A stretch of 64,000 nucleotides of DNA from Petrimonas sp. (GCA_012839475.1 DUNG01000005.1:124001-188000); one strand, 5' to 3'. Numbered from the stretch's first letter, positions 19,201-27,645 are shown. Numbers and translations are program-made. Notes: a model not told the origin generated them from the sequence alone.

Positions 19201-19762
19201 ATAACCCAATGACGTAGGCGATCAGCACCAGCCACTTGCTCGATTGAGGCTTGTGCACGTTATCCTCCCACTTGAGGATCAGCCAGAAGACCAGGGCAGT
19301 AAGCATGGAGGAGAACGCGTAGACTTCGCCCTCCACGGCAGAGAACCAGAACGTGTCGGAGAAGGTGTAGGCCAACGCTCCCACGACTCCACTGCCAATG
19401 ACCGCGATGGTTTGACCAACGGTCAGCTCGGATTCTCCTTTTCGCAATACCAGCTTACGCGTAAGGTGGGTGATGGTCCAAAAGAGGAACAGGATAGTGA
19501 AGGCACTCATTAATGCCGACATGCTATTGACCATTTTCGCTACTTGTGATGGATCCTTTGCCAGTTGCGAAAAGAAGTTTCCCACCAACATGAAGATGGG
19601 AGCCCCGGGTGGATGACCCACCTCCAGTTTGTAAGCTTGGGTGATGAATTCGCCACAATCCCAAAAACTGGCGGTCGGTTCAATGGTGAGTAGGTAGACG
19701 GCGGCTGCCACGGCAAACACGGCCCACCCCGTGATGTTGTTGATTAACTTGTATCTGGTCAT
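16295..19762 (-). CDS. DUF2723 multi-span membrane protein (TMEM260/GT117-like)
   Basis: The N-terminal half of this 1155-residue protein has about a dozen hydrophobic segments; the C-terminal half is soluble and probably periplasmic. Near residues 35-65 it carries FWDCGEFITQAYKLEVGHPP, the acidic first-loop signature of the DUF2723 family. Eukaryotic TMEM260 of this family is a protein O-mannosyltransferase (GT-C fold, CAZy GT117), so a polyprenyl-sugar-dependent glycosyltransferase is a reasonable inference. The tail shows TPR-like helices (GENEKALTALDKVTGIVPD). I chose the ATG at 19762, which is downstream of the -7 box; longer frames overlap it. It is cotranscribed with the deacetylase. 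Confidence 0.85.
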   Translation of the reverse strand: MTRYKLINNITGWAVFAVAAAVYLLTIEPTASFWDCGEFITQAYKLEVGHPPGAPIFMLVGNFFSQLAKDPSQVAKMVNSMSALMSAFTILFLFWTITHLTRKLVLRKGESELTVGQTIAVIGSGVVGALAYTFSDTFWFSAVEGEVYAFSSMLTALVFWLILKWEDNVHKPQSSKWLVLIAYVIGLSIGVHLLNLLCIPAIVLVYYFKKNDTPTLKGVLLALIASFGIIVVVLWGIIPGFTKVGGWFELFFVNTLGLSYNSGVLVYLILLVASLSWGLFETLSRKGEESRARTAFFFSLGLTGILFIGNSALLWAILVAAGAYFAFKYKKLNNQFIHLTMAMLMVILVGFSAYAIIPIRSSANPPLDLNSPEDIFSLGRFLNREQYGQTPLVHGTTYASRIERDGNGVAIMKGERTSYQQVIKNDPDEKDRYEKVTSPIYKYTHTMLFPRMHSTSNNPSFVNHIRGYERWGGVTDQNKKPTFWQNLKFMANYQVNFMYWRYFMWNFSGRQNDIQADGGITSGNWITGIPVVDEHVLGLGPQDDIAPDIAHNKGRNKYYMLPLLLGIIGILYQLKLKERGVQSFLIVFMLFFMTGLAIILYLNQTPFEPRERDYAYAGSFYAFAIWIGMGVAGISLFLRERIKNTTVATTLATAACLFVPLQMVSQTWDDHDRSGRTLARDTGMNYLVGVGEDGIIFTNGDNDTYPLWYVQETEGFRTDARVTNLSFLQTEWYVDQLLRQAYESTPLPIKWERPKYSGEAGSAAFVITRKEIEDVLRQNNIPPISYGSYFDPSAYRDTVSLKRIMEQLRTGEYRPKNPFTTGETQVIPSDLVRLEVDSANVDWERLAASPSDRMHISLAGKQAIYRQELMIMEILNNINEGNWERDIHFATTITPSLYMNLQNTNFSLNGLSYQVVPGAPLHGGVNIYAAYDNMVNKFRWGGLEENPDIYLDETCRRMLSTYRLYFSQLVNALVEAGENEKALTALDKVTGIVPDSAVRYGSDGVMFAQAYYRLGEEGKAEALIETIKARIDTNLNWFTRLRPAQLSNTMSDVIYNNINPMLLITRVYQQHDKENYIAITDELLQHAYRFYTAGVPYLGDLVLKEITDGSLQGYYTTEPGDTVGRATEESVMQKSLGMMQQFSPRLLEQYSGSAE

Positions 19763-20335
19763 TATTTCATCTACGTTTGTATTCTCTGGGGTAATCCCCC
19801 TTAAGCAGTTGGTTTTATCGGAAAATCGGAGCAAAGATACGGAAATCTCCTTACACTGAAGGAGAAAAAGAGTCCATTTGCGGAGAACGTTATTAAAAAA
19901 CGTGAAATGGAGTCTGTTAAATCGTTTGGGTTTATCAGTTATGGATATCGTGAAAATGAGCTGAACGAAATCAAAATAATCCTAATAAGGGTAAAAGCGC
20001 AAAAATATGCTGTATAACATGTTTTTGTTAACTGCCATGCTTTAAGCAGGTTGTATCGCCTTGTTGGTGTTTCCTGTCGTCTTGTTGTCTAAAAAAGAGT
20101 TAAGAAGATTTGCGCATGAAATAATAAAAAGTTTACTTTGATACTTGGTAGTTTAAAAATGGATAATTAGAAGGTCGTTTTCGTGCCTGTTGAAGGGATT
20201 CATCCAGAGGTTTAACTGTTTCGGTGGTGCGTTGTGTAAATGCTGATTAGGTGTATAAAACAGACGAAGCGGTAATTAACAAGCGAAAACGTGGTGAAAA
20301 TTCAAGTAGATTACGAACAAAACTGGAAAGTAGCA
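19763..20335. other. 573-base divergent gap, mostly unassigned
   Basis: The gap lies between the DUF2723 gene (-) and the LysM/M23 gene (+). Apart from the minus-strand -7 box at 19832-19839 I see no gene, hairpin or repeat. No perfect TAnnTTTG faces the plus-strand gene. It is AT-rich toward 20336. Confidence 0.6.
19832..19839 (-). promoter_or_regulatory. -7 box of the DUF2723 operon
   Basis: The minus strand reads TATCTTTG, a perfect TAnnTTTG, 70 bases upstream of ATG 19762. Confidence 0.65.
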
Positions 20336-21406
20336 ATGGAGAAAAATAAGTTATTCGCAAGAGTAAGTGTTCTTTTGTCCGCGACCTTACTATTTTTCAC
20401 GTTCAATTCATTTTCACAATTGCTTCCAGAGAATTCTGAAATGGCTGGATCATCCGAAACACCGGAGAAGTCTCGCTCGGAAGTGATTTATAAGCAACTG
20501 CATAGCTCGAGCTTCAGCAGCGAGAGGGGTTTGTTCGCGGATGGCTTGAAGCTCAAGATGAATCTATCTGTACTCGAAGAGGTGGAAGAGCAGCGAAAGG
20601 AGTTTGATCCCACCGAGATTCCTGCCGATGATATTTACGGTGGTATGTGGGGGAACCGTCACGTCAACATTTACGGTAGCCTTGAAAATGCGCCTGACAC
20701 CTTTATGGTTGACCTGGAAAACTTTACCATGCCAGTGGATGGATACATGACTTCCAACTTCGGGCGAAGGGGTAGCCGCCGTTATCATTATGGTATCGAC
20801 CTTAAGGCGCAGACGGGCGATACTGTCTACGCGGCGTTCGATGGCAAAATCCGGGTCAAGCAGTACGAAAGGAGGGGATACGGGTACTACTTGGTGATTC
20901 GTCATGTGAACGGGTTAGAAACTGTTTACGGGCACCTTTCGAAATTTTTGGTTGATGAGAACGATTTCGTCCTTTCGGGACAGCCCATCGGTTTGGCAGG
21001 CAATACTGGCCGCTCGTTTGGGTCGCACCTGCATTTTGAAACCCGTTTTCTCGGCAAGCCCATTAACCCAAATTTCATCATCGATTTCGAGAATAAGGTG
21101 ACCCATCGCGATGAGTACCTGGTGACTAACTCCAGTTACCAGAAGACGAACAGCAGTAGTCGCGTAGTAGTTTCCAGCAGTTCGGCCAGCGGTAACGGTA
21201 GTAGTGTGGCTTCGGGTGCAGCAACGTCTTCCGGGAGTACCAATAAGTTTGTATCGGGTGAGGTGAGTTATCACCGTATACAGAGCGGAGATACTCTGAG
21301 TGCCATCGCGAAGCGCTACGGGACAACGGTCAGCGAATTGTGTCGCTTGAACAGCATCACCTCTCGGACCGTGCTGAGGATAGGCAGAACCATTCGCGTT
21401 TCCTGA
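20336..21406 (+). CDS. M23 metallopeptidase with C-terminal LysM domain
   Basis: This is a secreted cell-wall hydrolase or an EnvC/NlpD-like activator. After a signal peptide (hydrophobic residues about 8-27 from ATG 20336) comes an unassigned region. The LytM/M23 core follows with RRYHYGIDLKAQTGD and SHLHFET, both zinc motifs intact, so it can be catalytic. A serine-rich linker (about residues 265-305) leads to one LysM domain (YHRIQSGDTLSAIAKRYG) that should bind peptidoglycan. The upstream in-frame GTG at 20291 would place residues before the signal peptide, so the ATG is preferred. A strong terminator follows. Confidence 0.92.
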   Translation: MEKNKLFARVSVLLSATLLFFTFNSFSQLLPENSEMAGSSETPEKSRSEVIYKQLHSSSFSSERGLFADGLKLKMNLSVLEEVEEQRKEFDPTEIPADDIYGGMWGNRHVNIYGSLENAPDTFMVDLENFTMPVDGYMTSNFGRRGSRRYHYGIDLKAQTGDTVYAAFDGKIRVKQYERRGYGYYLVIRHVNGLETVYGHLSKFLVDENDFVLSGQPIGLAGNTGRSFGSHLHFETRFLGKPINPNFIIDFENKVTHRDEYLVTNSSYQKTNSSSRVVVSSSSASGNGSSVASGAATSSGSTNKFVSGEVSYHRIQSGDTLSAIAKRYGTTVSELCRLNSITSRTVLRIGRTIRVS

Positions 21407-21477
21407 ACTTATAGATAAGACCCCGAGTTCACTATAGATGTAGAAGTAGAACAAAAGTGATAGTGATTCACGTAATA

Positions 21478-21514
21478 GAAAAGGTACAAGAATGTAAACT
21501 TGTACCTTTTTTTT
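21478..21514 (+). terminator. Terminator of the LysM/M23 gene
   Basis: AAAGGTACAAG and CTTGTACCTTT form a perfect 11-base stem with an eight-base loop, followed by T8 and closed about 70 bases after the stop. Confidence 0.92.
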
Positions 21515-21516
21515 AG

Positions 21517-21524
21517 TATCTTTG
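21517..21524 (+). promoter_or_regulatory. -7 box of the DUF1599 gene
   Basis: TATCTTTG, a perfect TAnnTTTG, begins only a few bases after the terminator T-tract and about 85 bases before ATG 21609. Confidence 0.65.
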
Positions 21525-21608
21525 CCTGGCTCAACGTGAGTGCCCCGGAACGTGCTTGTGTACCCGGAACAACGTGGGCATCCAATTCAAGAAGAGACAA
21601 AGCCAACT

Positions 21609-22166
21609 ATGGACAGTACAAACACCCAGTTCGACGAGGTGATTCGCTTATGTCGAGAGGTTTACGAGAAGAAGCTGCATGACTATGGTGCCTCGTGGCG
21701 TATTCTCCGTCCCGAATCGGTTACCGACCAGATATTTATCAAGGCTAACCGGATACGTTCCCTTGAGATGAAAAAGGAGAGCCGGGTGGACGAGGGGATT
21801 GTTCCAGAGTTCATGGCTATCGTCAATTACGGTATTATCGGGTTGATTCAACTGACGCTTGGCTACGCGGATGGGGTTGATATCTCTTCGGAGGAGGCAA
21901 TGAGGTTGTACGATCAGCATGTGTCCGAAACCAAGGGGTTGATGCTCGATAAGAACCACGATTATGATGAGGCGTGGCGAAGCATGCGGGTTAGCTCGTA
22001 CACCGATATCATCTTGATGAAGATTTACCGTACGAAGGAGATCGAGGAGTTGGGTGGACAAACGCTTGCATCGGAAGGCGTGGATGCCAACTACAAGGAT
22101 ATGATTAATTACGCGATTTTCGCGTTGATCAAATTAAGGTTTGGTGAGGTTAGCGAAGCTAAATGA
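21609..22166 (+). CDS. DUF1599 protein with internal duplication
   Basis: This is a Bacteroidetes-typical DUF1599 protein of about 185 residues, of unknown biochemical role. The family is related to domains found near nucleotide-modification genes, which is weak guidance. Two halves align by eye. Both have K-x-HDY-x3-WR-x2-R, then a T-D-x-I-x2-K motif, and both end in N-Y-x-I-x2-LI-x-L-x2-G (first at about residues 15-90, second at about 115-180). I chose the ATG at 21609 (MDSTNTQF) because the longer frame from 21540 adds unconserved residues. The stop codon lies inside a heptanucleotide repeat that runs into the next gene. Confidence 0.88.
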   Translation: MDSTNTQFDEVIRLCREVYEKKLHDYGASWRILRPESVTDQIFIKANRIRSLEMKKESRVDEGIVPEFMAIVNYGIIGLIQLTLGYADGVDISSEEAMRLYDQHVSETKGLMLDKNHDYDEAWRSMRVSSYTDIILMKIYRTKEIEELGGQTLASEGVDANYKDMINYAIFALIKLRFGEVSEAK

Positions 22167-22218
22167 GCAATTAGCAATGAGCAATTAGCAATGAGTAATG
22201 AGTAACGGGCAATGAGTG
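22163..22218 (+). repeat. Heptanucleotide tandem array (8 units) over a gene junction
   Basis: Eight consecutive seven-base units start at 22163: ATGAGCA, ATTAGCA, ATGAGCA, ATTAGCA, ATGAGTA, ATGAGTA, ACGGGCA, ATGAGTG. The DUF1599 stop (TGA, 22164) is in the first unit and the next gene's ATG (22212) opens the last. Confidence 0.9.
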
Positions 22219-23504
22219 AGTCGAGGGTAAAGATAGTCAGTTTTCTAGTGGAGAGTACCCGCCTGCTGGTCGGCGCCACGTTTCTTTTCTCTGGTTTCGT
22301 GAAAGCGATAGATCCGCATGGTTTCGCTTACAAGATAGAGGATTACCTGATCGAGTTCCAGTTCGTGGAGTTGTTCCCGTTGGCTATGCCGGCGGCCATT
22401 CTCATGGTGGTTGCCGAGTTTGCCTTGGGCGTTACGCTTCTACTGGGAATTTACAGGAAGTGGACGCTTTGGCTTATTGGGTTATTTATGCTCTTCTATA
22501 CCCCCCTTACGCTATGGATCGCGCTCACCAACCCGGTAGAGGATTGTGGTTGCTTTGGCGACGCATTCATCATCAGCAACTGGCAGACTTTTTACAAAAA
22601 TCTGGTACTTCTGCTGGGTACGCTCTTTTTGTTGTTGAACTGGAGGAGGATGAAGCCGTTGTTCTCGTGTAAAGCAGCCCCGCTGGTGGCGATTTTCACC
22701 GTCGTTTTCGGCTTTCTTTTCTCGCTCTATAACCTGTTTTACTATCCGATCATGGATTTCAGGCCCTACCATGTAGGCGCCAATATCCCGGAGCAGATGC
22801 AGGTGGACCCGGAGAAAGGCGACCTGCTGGAAACCATTTTTATTTACAGCAAGGAGGGGGTAGAACAGGAGTTCACCGAGGAAAACCTCCCGTGGGAAGA
22901 TAGCACGTGGACTTATGTAGACGCGCAAACGCGGGTAGTACGAAAGGGGGAGAAACCCGCGATCGAGGATTTCACCCTCGCTGCCATTTACCGTGGCGAT
23001 TCAGACGGTGAGTGGCATGCTGGCGAGGATGTTACCGATCTGATCTTATCGGAGCCCTCGTACCAACTCTTGATGATCGCTTACTCATTGGAGGGGGTGC
23101 ATGAGGGGCGTTTGGATCGTTTTATCGCGGCATGGCGCTACGCGGAAGCTCATGGCTACCCTTTTTACCTATTAACAGCTTCCATTCCTCAGGTAGTGGC
23201 TGGTTGGGAAGGGCGGCATCAGACCGGTTTTCAGTTTTTACAGGCCGATGAGCGGGAGTTGAAGACGATGATTCGCTCGCAGCCCGGGTTGATGTTGTTG
23301 AAAGGGGGAGTAGTTATCAATAAGTGGGGATATCTTGGGGTTCCCCGTTTCAAGGAGATGAATACCCCTTTAGATGATTCCCAGTTGGTCTCTCCGCCAG
23401 ATCGGAAGCGGGCCGAAGCTGGTCGTTTAGGTATAACCGCGTTGCTGTTCGTGGTGCCGTTGCTCTTGTTGAAAGGACAGGAGCGTCGTTTATTAAAAAA
23501 TTAA
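22212..23504 (+). CDS. BT_3928-like DoxX/MauE-type membrane protein
   Basis: This is a membrane protein of 430 residues. The N-terminal region (about 10-190) has four or five hydrophobic helices of DoxX/MauE type with the cysteine motif VEDCGCFGD in an outward loop, typical of quinone- or thiol-redox partners. A soluble region of about 200 residues follows, then one C-terminal helix ([15 protein letters not shown]). Related Bacteroidales proteins are annotated BT_3928 family and often lie next to tpiA, as here. The function is unknown; a redox role is inference from the CxC motif. The start codon is part of the heptanucleotide array. Confidence 0.87.
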   Translation: MSESRVKIVSFLVESTRLLVGATFLFSGFVKAIDPHGFAYKIEDYLIEFQFVELFPLAMPAAILMVVAEFALGVTLLLGIYRKWTLWLIGLFMLFYTPLTLWIALTNPVEDCGCFGDAFIISNWQTFYKNLVLLLGTLFLLLNWRRMKPLFSCKAAPLVAIFTVVFGFLFSLYNLFYYPIMDFRPYHVGANIPEQMQVDPEKGDLLETIFIYSKEGVEQEFTEENLPWEDSTWTYVDAQTRVVRKGEKPAIEDFTLAAIYRGDSDGEWHAGEDVTDLILSEPSYQLLMIAYSLEGVHEGRLDRFIAAWRYAEAHGYPFYLLTASIPQVVAGWEGRHQTGFQFLQADERELKTMIRSQPGLMLLKGGVVINKWGYLGVPRFKEMNTPLDDSQLVSPPDRKRAEAGRLGITALLFVVPLLLLKGQERRLLKN

Positions 23505-23524
23505 TCGATAAAATTAAAATATAT

Positions 23525-24280
23525 ATGAGAAAGAAGATTGTAGCAGGCAACTGGAAGATGAATATGAGCCTGCAAGAGGGATTGGAGTTAGCGAAAGGGC
23601 TAGACAAAGCGTTGAAAGGTAAAACCGTGCATTGCGATGTGGTGATCGGTACCCCGTTTATCCACCTTGCTAGCGTGGTGGCAGCCATTGACACGGGTAA
23701 GGTTGGCGTGGCAGCCCAGAATTGTGCTGATAAGGAATCGGGTGCTTACACTGGGGAGGTATCGGCTTCGATGGTGGCTTCCACCGGCGCCAAGTACGTG
23801 ATCCTGGGACACAGCGAGCGCCGTGCCTATTACGGGGAAACCCCCGAGATTCTCAAGGAGAAGGTAAAGCTGGCGTTGGCTAACGGGCTTACCCCCATCT
23901 TTTGCATCGGTGAGGTGTTGGAGGAGAGGGAGGCAAACAAGCACTTCGACGTGGTGAAAACGCAATTGAAAGCATCGCTGTTTGAACTCTCGGCAGAGGA
24001 TTTCGCGAAGATAGTGTTGGCTTACGAGCCGGTTTGGGCCATCGGGACCGGGAAGACGGCAACGCCCGCCCAGGCTCAGGAGATGCACGCGTTTATCCGG
24101 GAGACCCTGACCGAGAAATATGGGAAAGAAGTTGCCGATGGTACCTCTATCCTGTACGGGGGGAGTGTGAACGCCGGAAACGCGAAGGAGCTCTTCTCGA
24201 ACGTTGACGTGGATGGCGGGCTGATTGGCGGTGCCTCTCTCGGGGTGGATAAGTTCCTGCCCATCGTCGAGGCGTTTTAA
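23525..24280 (+). CDS. tpiA: Triosephosphate isomerase
   Basis: TpiA interconverts dihydroxyacetone phosphate and glyceraldehyde-3-phosphate. The catalytic set is complete: Lys in AGNWKMN, His in LGHSERR, Glu in [14 protein letters not shown], and phosphate loop GGSVNAGN near the end. 251 residues is normal. It lies 20 bases after the BT_3928-like gene and 36 before the SPOR gene. Confidence 0.97.
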   Translation: MRKKIVAGNWKMNMSLQEGLELAKGLDKALKGKTVHCDVVIGTPFIHLASVVAAIDTGKVGVAAQNCADKESGAYTGEVSASMVASTGAKYVILGHSERRAYYGETPEILKEKVKLALANGLTPIFCIGEVLEEREANKHFDVVKTQLKASLFELSAEDFAKIVLAYEPVWAIGTGKTATPAQAQEMHAFIRETLTEKYGKEVADGTSILYGGSVNAGNAKELFSNVDVDGGLIGGASLGVDKFLPIVEAF

Positions 24281-24316
24281 TGGCCTGACAGGTTGTTACA
24301 TAAAACCTCTTTTTCA

Positions 24317-24862
24317 ATGAAGAATCACTTTCCATCTTGCTTTCCCTTGATGGCCTGTGTTTTGTTGTCTTGTGCCTTATTTGTGAACGTCTTGCACGCG
24401 CAGTCGCCACAAAAACAGCGGAACGAGATACTTAAGGAGTTGAATGGTACTTCCCCTGGTAAGGGGAAGGTTACGGTACATGAGGATGAGGGTATCCGGC
24501 ACGTGCTAGGGCGCCCCGTGTCGCCCGCCCGTACAGTGTATACCTCGGCCGACGGGACCGTTCAGTTCCATCGCCTACGGGGTTTTAAGGTTCAGGCGTT
24601 CTCTGGAAATAACCAGCGCACCTCTAAAGACGAGGCACACCGGAAGCAAGCGCAGATTAACGCGGCCTTCCCTGAGCACGAGACGGTGGTTCTGTTTGAC
24701 TCCCCGTTCTGGCGCTTGCGCGTGGGTAACTTCGCCACCCGCGAAGAGGCGGAAGAGGCTATGCAGGAGTTCAGGAAGCGGTTCCCCTCGTTTGGTAGGG
24801 AGATGTATATCGTGGTGGATGAGGTGAAGATACCGATTAACCAGGTAGATAAGAACGAGTAG
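24317..24862 (+). CDS. SPOR-domain periplasmic protein
   Basis: A signal peptide (about residues 1-27 ending VLHAQS) precedes a short linker. A SPOR domain follows at about 100-170, with FKVQAFSGNNQR, EAHRKQAQINAAFPEHE and WRLRVGNFATREEAEEAM. SPOR domains bind denuded peptidoglycan glycans at septa. The protein is small (181 residues from the ATG at 24317; a TTG at 24293 is a poor alternative). Its stop codon touches the folE start, so translation is probably coupled. Confidence 0.9.
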   Translation: MKNHFPSCFPLMACVLLSCALFVNVLHAQSPQKQRNEILKELNGTSPGKGKVTVHEDEGIRHVLGRPVSPARTVYTSADGTVQFHRLRGFKVQAFSGNNQRTSKDEAHRKQAQINAAFPEHETVVLFDSPFWRLRVGNFATREEAEEAMQEFRKRFPSFGREMYIVVDEVKIPINQVDKNE

Positions 24863-25435
24863 ATGTCATCAGAAGAGATAGAAAAAAGTAGGTCGGTTAT
24901 CTCGGATCATACACGGGATATCCTTGCGCTCTTGGGTGAAGACCCCGCCAGGGAGGGGTTGCTGAAGACCCCGGATCGGGTAGCCAAGGCGATGCAGTAC
25001 CTCACCACGGGCTACTGGCAAGATCCGGAGGAGATCATTCGCTCCGCCCTGTTCAAAGAGAACTACCGGCAGATGGTAATCGTGAAAGATATCGATCTCT
25101 TCTCGTTGTGTGAGCATCACCTACTGCCTTTTTTTGGCAAAGCCCACGTGGCCTATATCCCCGACGGTTATATCACGGGGCTGAGTAAGATTGCCCGCGT
25201 AGTGGACGTGTTCGCGCGGCGGTTGCAGGTGCAGGAACGGCTCACCACCCTGATCAAGGAGTGCATTCAGAAGACCTTGAACCCCATGGGCGTGATGGTG
25301 GTCATCGAGGCGCAACACATGTGCATGCAGATGCGGGGTGTGGAGAAACAAAACTCCATCACCACCACCTCCGATTTCACCGGCGTGTTTCGAGAACAAA
25401 AAACAAGGGAAGAGTTCATCGCGCTGATCAGGTGA
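24863..25435 (+). CDS. folE: GTP cyclohydrolase I
   Basis: FolE converts GTP to 7,8-dihydroneopterin triphosphate, the first step of tetrahydrofolate synthesis. The 190 residues hold the zinc/active-site motifs [20 protein letters not shown] and [10 protein letters not shown] plus [14 protein letters not shown]. The ATG follows the SPOR-gene stop without a gap. The stop is only four bases from the end of the convergent typA, and no terminator is visible between them. Confidence 0.97.
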   Translation: MSSEEIEKSRSVISDHTRDILALLGEDPAREGLLKTPDRVAKAMQYLTTGYWQDPEEIIRSALFKENYRQMVIVKDIDLFSLCEHHLLPFFGKAHVAYIPDGYITGLSKIARVVDVFARRLQVQERLTTLIKECIQKTLNPMGVMVVIEAQHMCMQMRGVEKQNSITTTSDFTGVFREQKTREEFIALIR

Positions 25436-25439
25436 TTGA

Positions 25440-27248
25440 TTATCCCTGCTTTTTCGCTGCCCGCCTGCGGTCGGTTTCGTTTAATAATATCTTGCGGAGA
25501 CGCATGTGCAGGGGCGTCACTTCAACGTATTCGTCCTCCTTGATGTATTCCAGCGCCTCCTCTAAACTGAAGAGGACGGGCGGTGCCAGCTGAACCTTGT
25601 CGTCACTCCCGGCCGCACGCACGTTGGTTAACTTTTTCGATTTGGTCACGTTGACCACGAGGTCGCCCTCTTTGTTGTGCTCGCCGATTACCTGCCCTTC
25701 GTACACGTGGGTTTGCGGCTCAATAAAGAACCGCCCCCGGTCTTGCAGCTTGTCCAAGGCGTACGCGAAAGCGTTGCCCGACTCCCCGGCGATGAGGGAG
25801 CCATTTTGTCGCTTCTCGATCACTCCCTTCCACGGTTGGTACTCGAGGAACCGGTGCGCCATGATGGCTTCGCCGGCAGTAAGGGTAAGCAGGGTGTTGT
25901 TTAGGCCGATGATGCCCCTCGATGGCACCACGAACTCCATGTGTACGCGGTCGCCTTTACTCTCCATCACGAGCAGTTCGCCTTTGCGGCGCGTAACGAT
26001 ATCGACTACCTTGCTGGCCGATTCCTCAGGCAGGTTGACTGTGAGTTGCTCTACCGGTTCATGTTTCTCTCCCCCAATCTCCTTGATGATTACTTGAGGT
26101 TGACCTACCTGTAACTCGTACCCTTCTCGGCGCATGGTCTCGATTAACACTGAGAGGTGCAACACCCCCCGGCCGTACACGGTCCATGCATCGGCGCTAT
26201 CGCTGTTCTCCACCCGCAACGCCAGGTTCTTATCAAGTTCGCGCATTAGTCTGTCGTGGATATGGCGGGAGGTAACGTACTTGCCGTCCTGCCCGAAGAG
26301 GGGGGAGTTATTGATGGTGAAGAGCATCGATAGGGTAGGTTCATCGATGGCGATTGGGTCCAGTGGCTCCGGTTTCTCCAGGTCGCTGATGGTGTCCCCG
26401 ATATCGAATCCATCAATGCCCACCAACGCGCAGATATCGCCCGATGAAGCTTCATTCACCTTGGTGCGGCCCAGCCCTTCGAATAGATTCACCTCTTTCA
26501 CGCGGATTCTCTTGATGCTGCCATCGCGTTTACACAGCGCGTAATCCTTGTTGGGCTGGAGGGTGCCTCGGTGTACCCGTCCCACGGCAATTCGCCCCAC
26601 GTAGTTGGAGTAGTCGAGTGAGGTGATCAACATTTGCGGGACACCTTCCAGGATGCTGGGGCCCGGGATGTACTTGACGATCGCGTTCAACAATGGGACG
26701 ATATTGTCGGAGGGTTTTTGCCAGTCGTCTGACATCCATCCCCGCTTGGCCGAACCGTACAGGGTGGGGAAGTTGAGTTGCTCTTCGGTGGCATCGAGGT
26801 TACACATCAAGTCGAACACCTGTTCCTGCACCTCTTCGGGCCGGCAGTTAGGCTTGTCGACCTTGTTGATCACCAGGATAGGCTTTAGTCCAATCTCCAG
26901 TGCTTTTTGTAGCACGAACCGGGTTTGCGGCATGGGGCCTTCGAATGCGTCCACCACCAGCAGGCACCCGTCGGCCATGTTCAGTACCCGCTCAACCTCG
27001 CCGCCGAAGTCGGCGTGTCCCGGTGTATCGATAATATTTATTTTGGTCTTCCCGTATAGGATTGACACGTTCTTGGAAAGGATGGTGATGCCACGCTCCC
27101 GTTCTAGGTCATTGTTATCGAGGATTAAGTCGCTCGTGAGTTGATTCTCCCTGAAAAGGTTCCCTGCCATCAGCATTTTGTCTACCAGTGTGGTTTTCCC
27201 ATGGTCCACGTGGGCGATAATGGCAATGTTTCGAATATCTTGCTGCAT
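25440..27248 (-). CDS. typA: Ribosome-binding GTPase TypA/BipA
   Basis: This translational GTPase acts in ribosome assembly and stress adaptation. GTPase motifs are in order: AHVDHGKTT (P-loop), RERGITI, DTPGHADFGGEV and NKVDKPN. They are followed by EF-Tu domain 2, an EF-G-like domain, and a BipA-specific C-terminal domain (SRGIIGLNNTLLTLTAGEA). I chose the ATG at 27248 (MQQDIRNIAI), giving about 602 residues, the normal length. The longer frame to 27302 adds an unconserved leader. Confidence 0.96.
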   Translation of the reverse strand: MQQDIRNIAIIAHVDHGKTTLVDKMLMAGNLFRENQLTSDLILDNNDLERERGITILSKNVSILYGKTKINIIDTPGHADFGGEVERVLNMADGCLLVVDAFEGPMPQTRFVLQKALEIGLKPILVINKVDKPNCRPEEVQEQVFDLMCNLDATEEQLNFPTLYGSAKRGWMSDDWQKPSDNIVPLLNAIVKYIPGPSILEGVPQMLITSLDYSNYVGRIAVGRVHRGTLQPNKDYALCKRDGSIKRIRVKEVNLFEGLGRTKVNEASSGDICALVGIDGFDIGDTISDLEKPEPLDPIAIDEPTLSMLFTINNSPLFGQDGKYVTSRHIHDRLMRELDKNLALRVENSDSADAWTVYGRGVLHLSVLIETMRREGYELQVGQPQVIIKEIGGEKHEPVEQLTVNLPEESASKVVDIVTRRKGELLVMESKGDRVHMEFVVPSRGIIGLNNTLLTLTAGEAIMAHRFLEYQPWKGVIEKRQNGSLIAGESGNAFAYALDKLQDRGRFFIEPQTHVYEGQVIGEHNKEGDLVVNVTKSKKLTNVRAAGSDDKVQLAPPVLFSLEEALEYIKEDEYVEVTPLHMRLRKILLNETDRRRAAKKQG

Positions 27249-27396
27249 GTAAAACAATCTTTTTAAGGGTGCGAAAGTACATGAAAAAACAACTTTATCC
27301 AAGCGTGTAAGCTGAAAATCAAGATAAATTAATGGCTGTAAGTTTAAATAGTAAATGCAATACTTAGGTGAAAAAAGAAAGAGGGAGATACTAAGC

Positions 27397-27404
27397 TATC
27401 TTTG
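27397..27404 (+). promoter_or_regulatory. Possible -7 box for the CoA-disulfide reductase operon
   Basis: TATCTTTG is a perfect TAnnTTTG, but no TTTG is seen 19-21 bases upstream. If used, the 5' leader is about 245 bases, long for this window. Confidence 0.5.
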
Positions 27405-27526
27405 CGGAGATAATATTTGCGAATTAAGCGGATTTTTTTTTTATTTGCATTGCTTCACGTGACGGTTGGTGATTGTTGCAAATCCTGGTGTTACACGACC
27501 ATTCAAGGATTTAAATTCAATACAAC

Positions 27527-27607
27527 ATGAAACCGACATGCTTAAAAGCGGGTCCCATACACCGAAATATAAACATAAACATAAACATAATAACTTTAAC
27601 CGTATGA
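27527..27607 (+). CDS. Candidate 26-residue micro-ORF in the leader
   Basis: ATG 27527 to TGA 27605 encodes MKPTCLKAGPIHRN followed by an Ile-Asn repeat from three ATAAAC units and a short hydrophobic end. It shares MKP and the G-x-IHRN motif with the next micro-ORF. Its stop overlaps that ORF's start (ATGA). It may be a leader peptide or just repeated DNA that happens to be open; expression is unproven. Confidence 0.3.
   Translation: MKPTCLKAGPIHRNINININIITLTV
27550..27573 (+). repeat. 24-bp direct repeat, copy 1
   Basis: It is built on the core CCATACACCGAAAT preceded by GGGT(C/T). Copy 2 is at 27615-27638 with two substitutions. The copies are 65 bases apart, and both lie at equivalent places in the two micro-ORFs. 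Confidence 0.85.
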
Positions 27608-27645
27608 AGCCGATGGGTTCCATACACCGAAATGTAAAAGAATAA
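27604..27645 (+). CDS. Candidate 13-residue micro-ORF just before the CoA-disulfide reductase gene
   Basis: ATG 27604 to TAA 27643 encodes MKPMGSIHRNVKE. It overlaps the preceding micro-ORF by ATGA and ends nine bases before the ATG of the reductase gene. The tight 26-aa / 13-aa / reductase spacing is what translational coupling would look like. Low confidence as a gene because it is so short. Confidence 0.3.
   Translation: MKPMGSIHRNVKE
27615..27638 (+). repeat. 24-bp direct repeat, copy 2
   Basis: This is the second copy of the CCATACACCGAAAT-centred motif, differing from copy 1 at two positions. Confidence 0.85.

Noticed and set aside
27569-27586. ATAAAC triplet repeat considered as a CRISPR or phase-variable tract
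   Set aside because: Only three copies of a six-base unit. It adds Ile-Asn pairs to a micro-ORF and shows no spacer structure.
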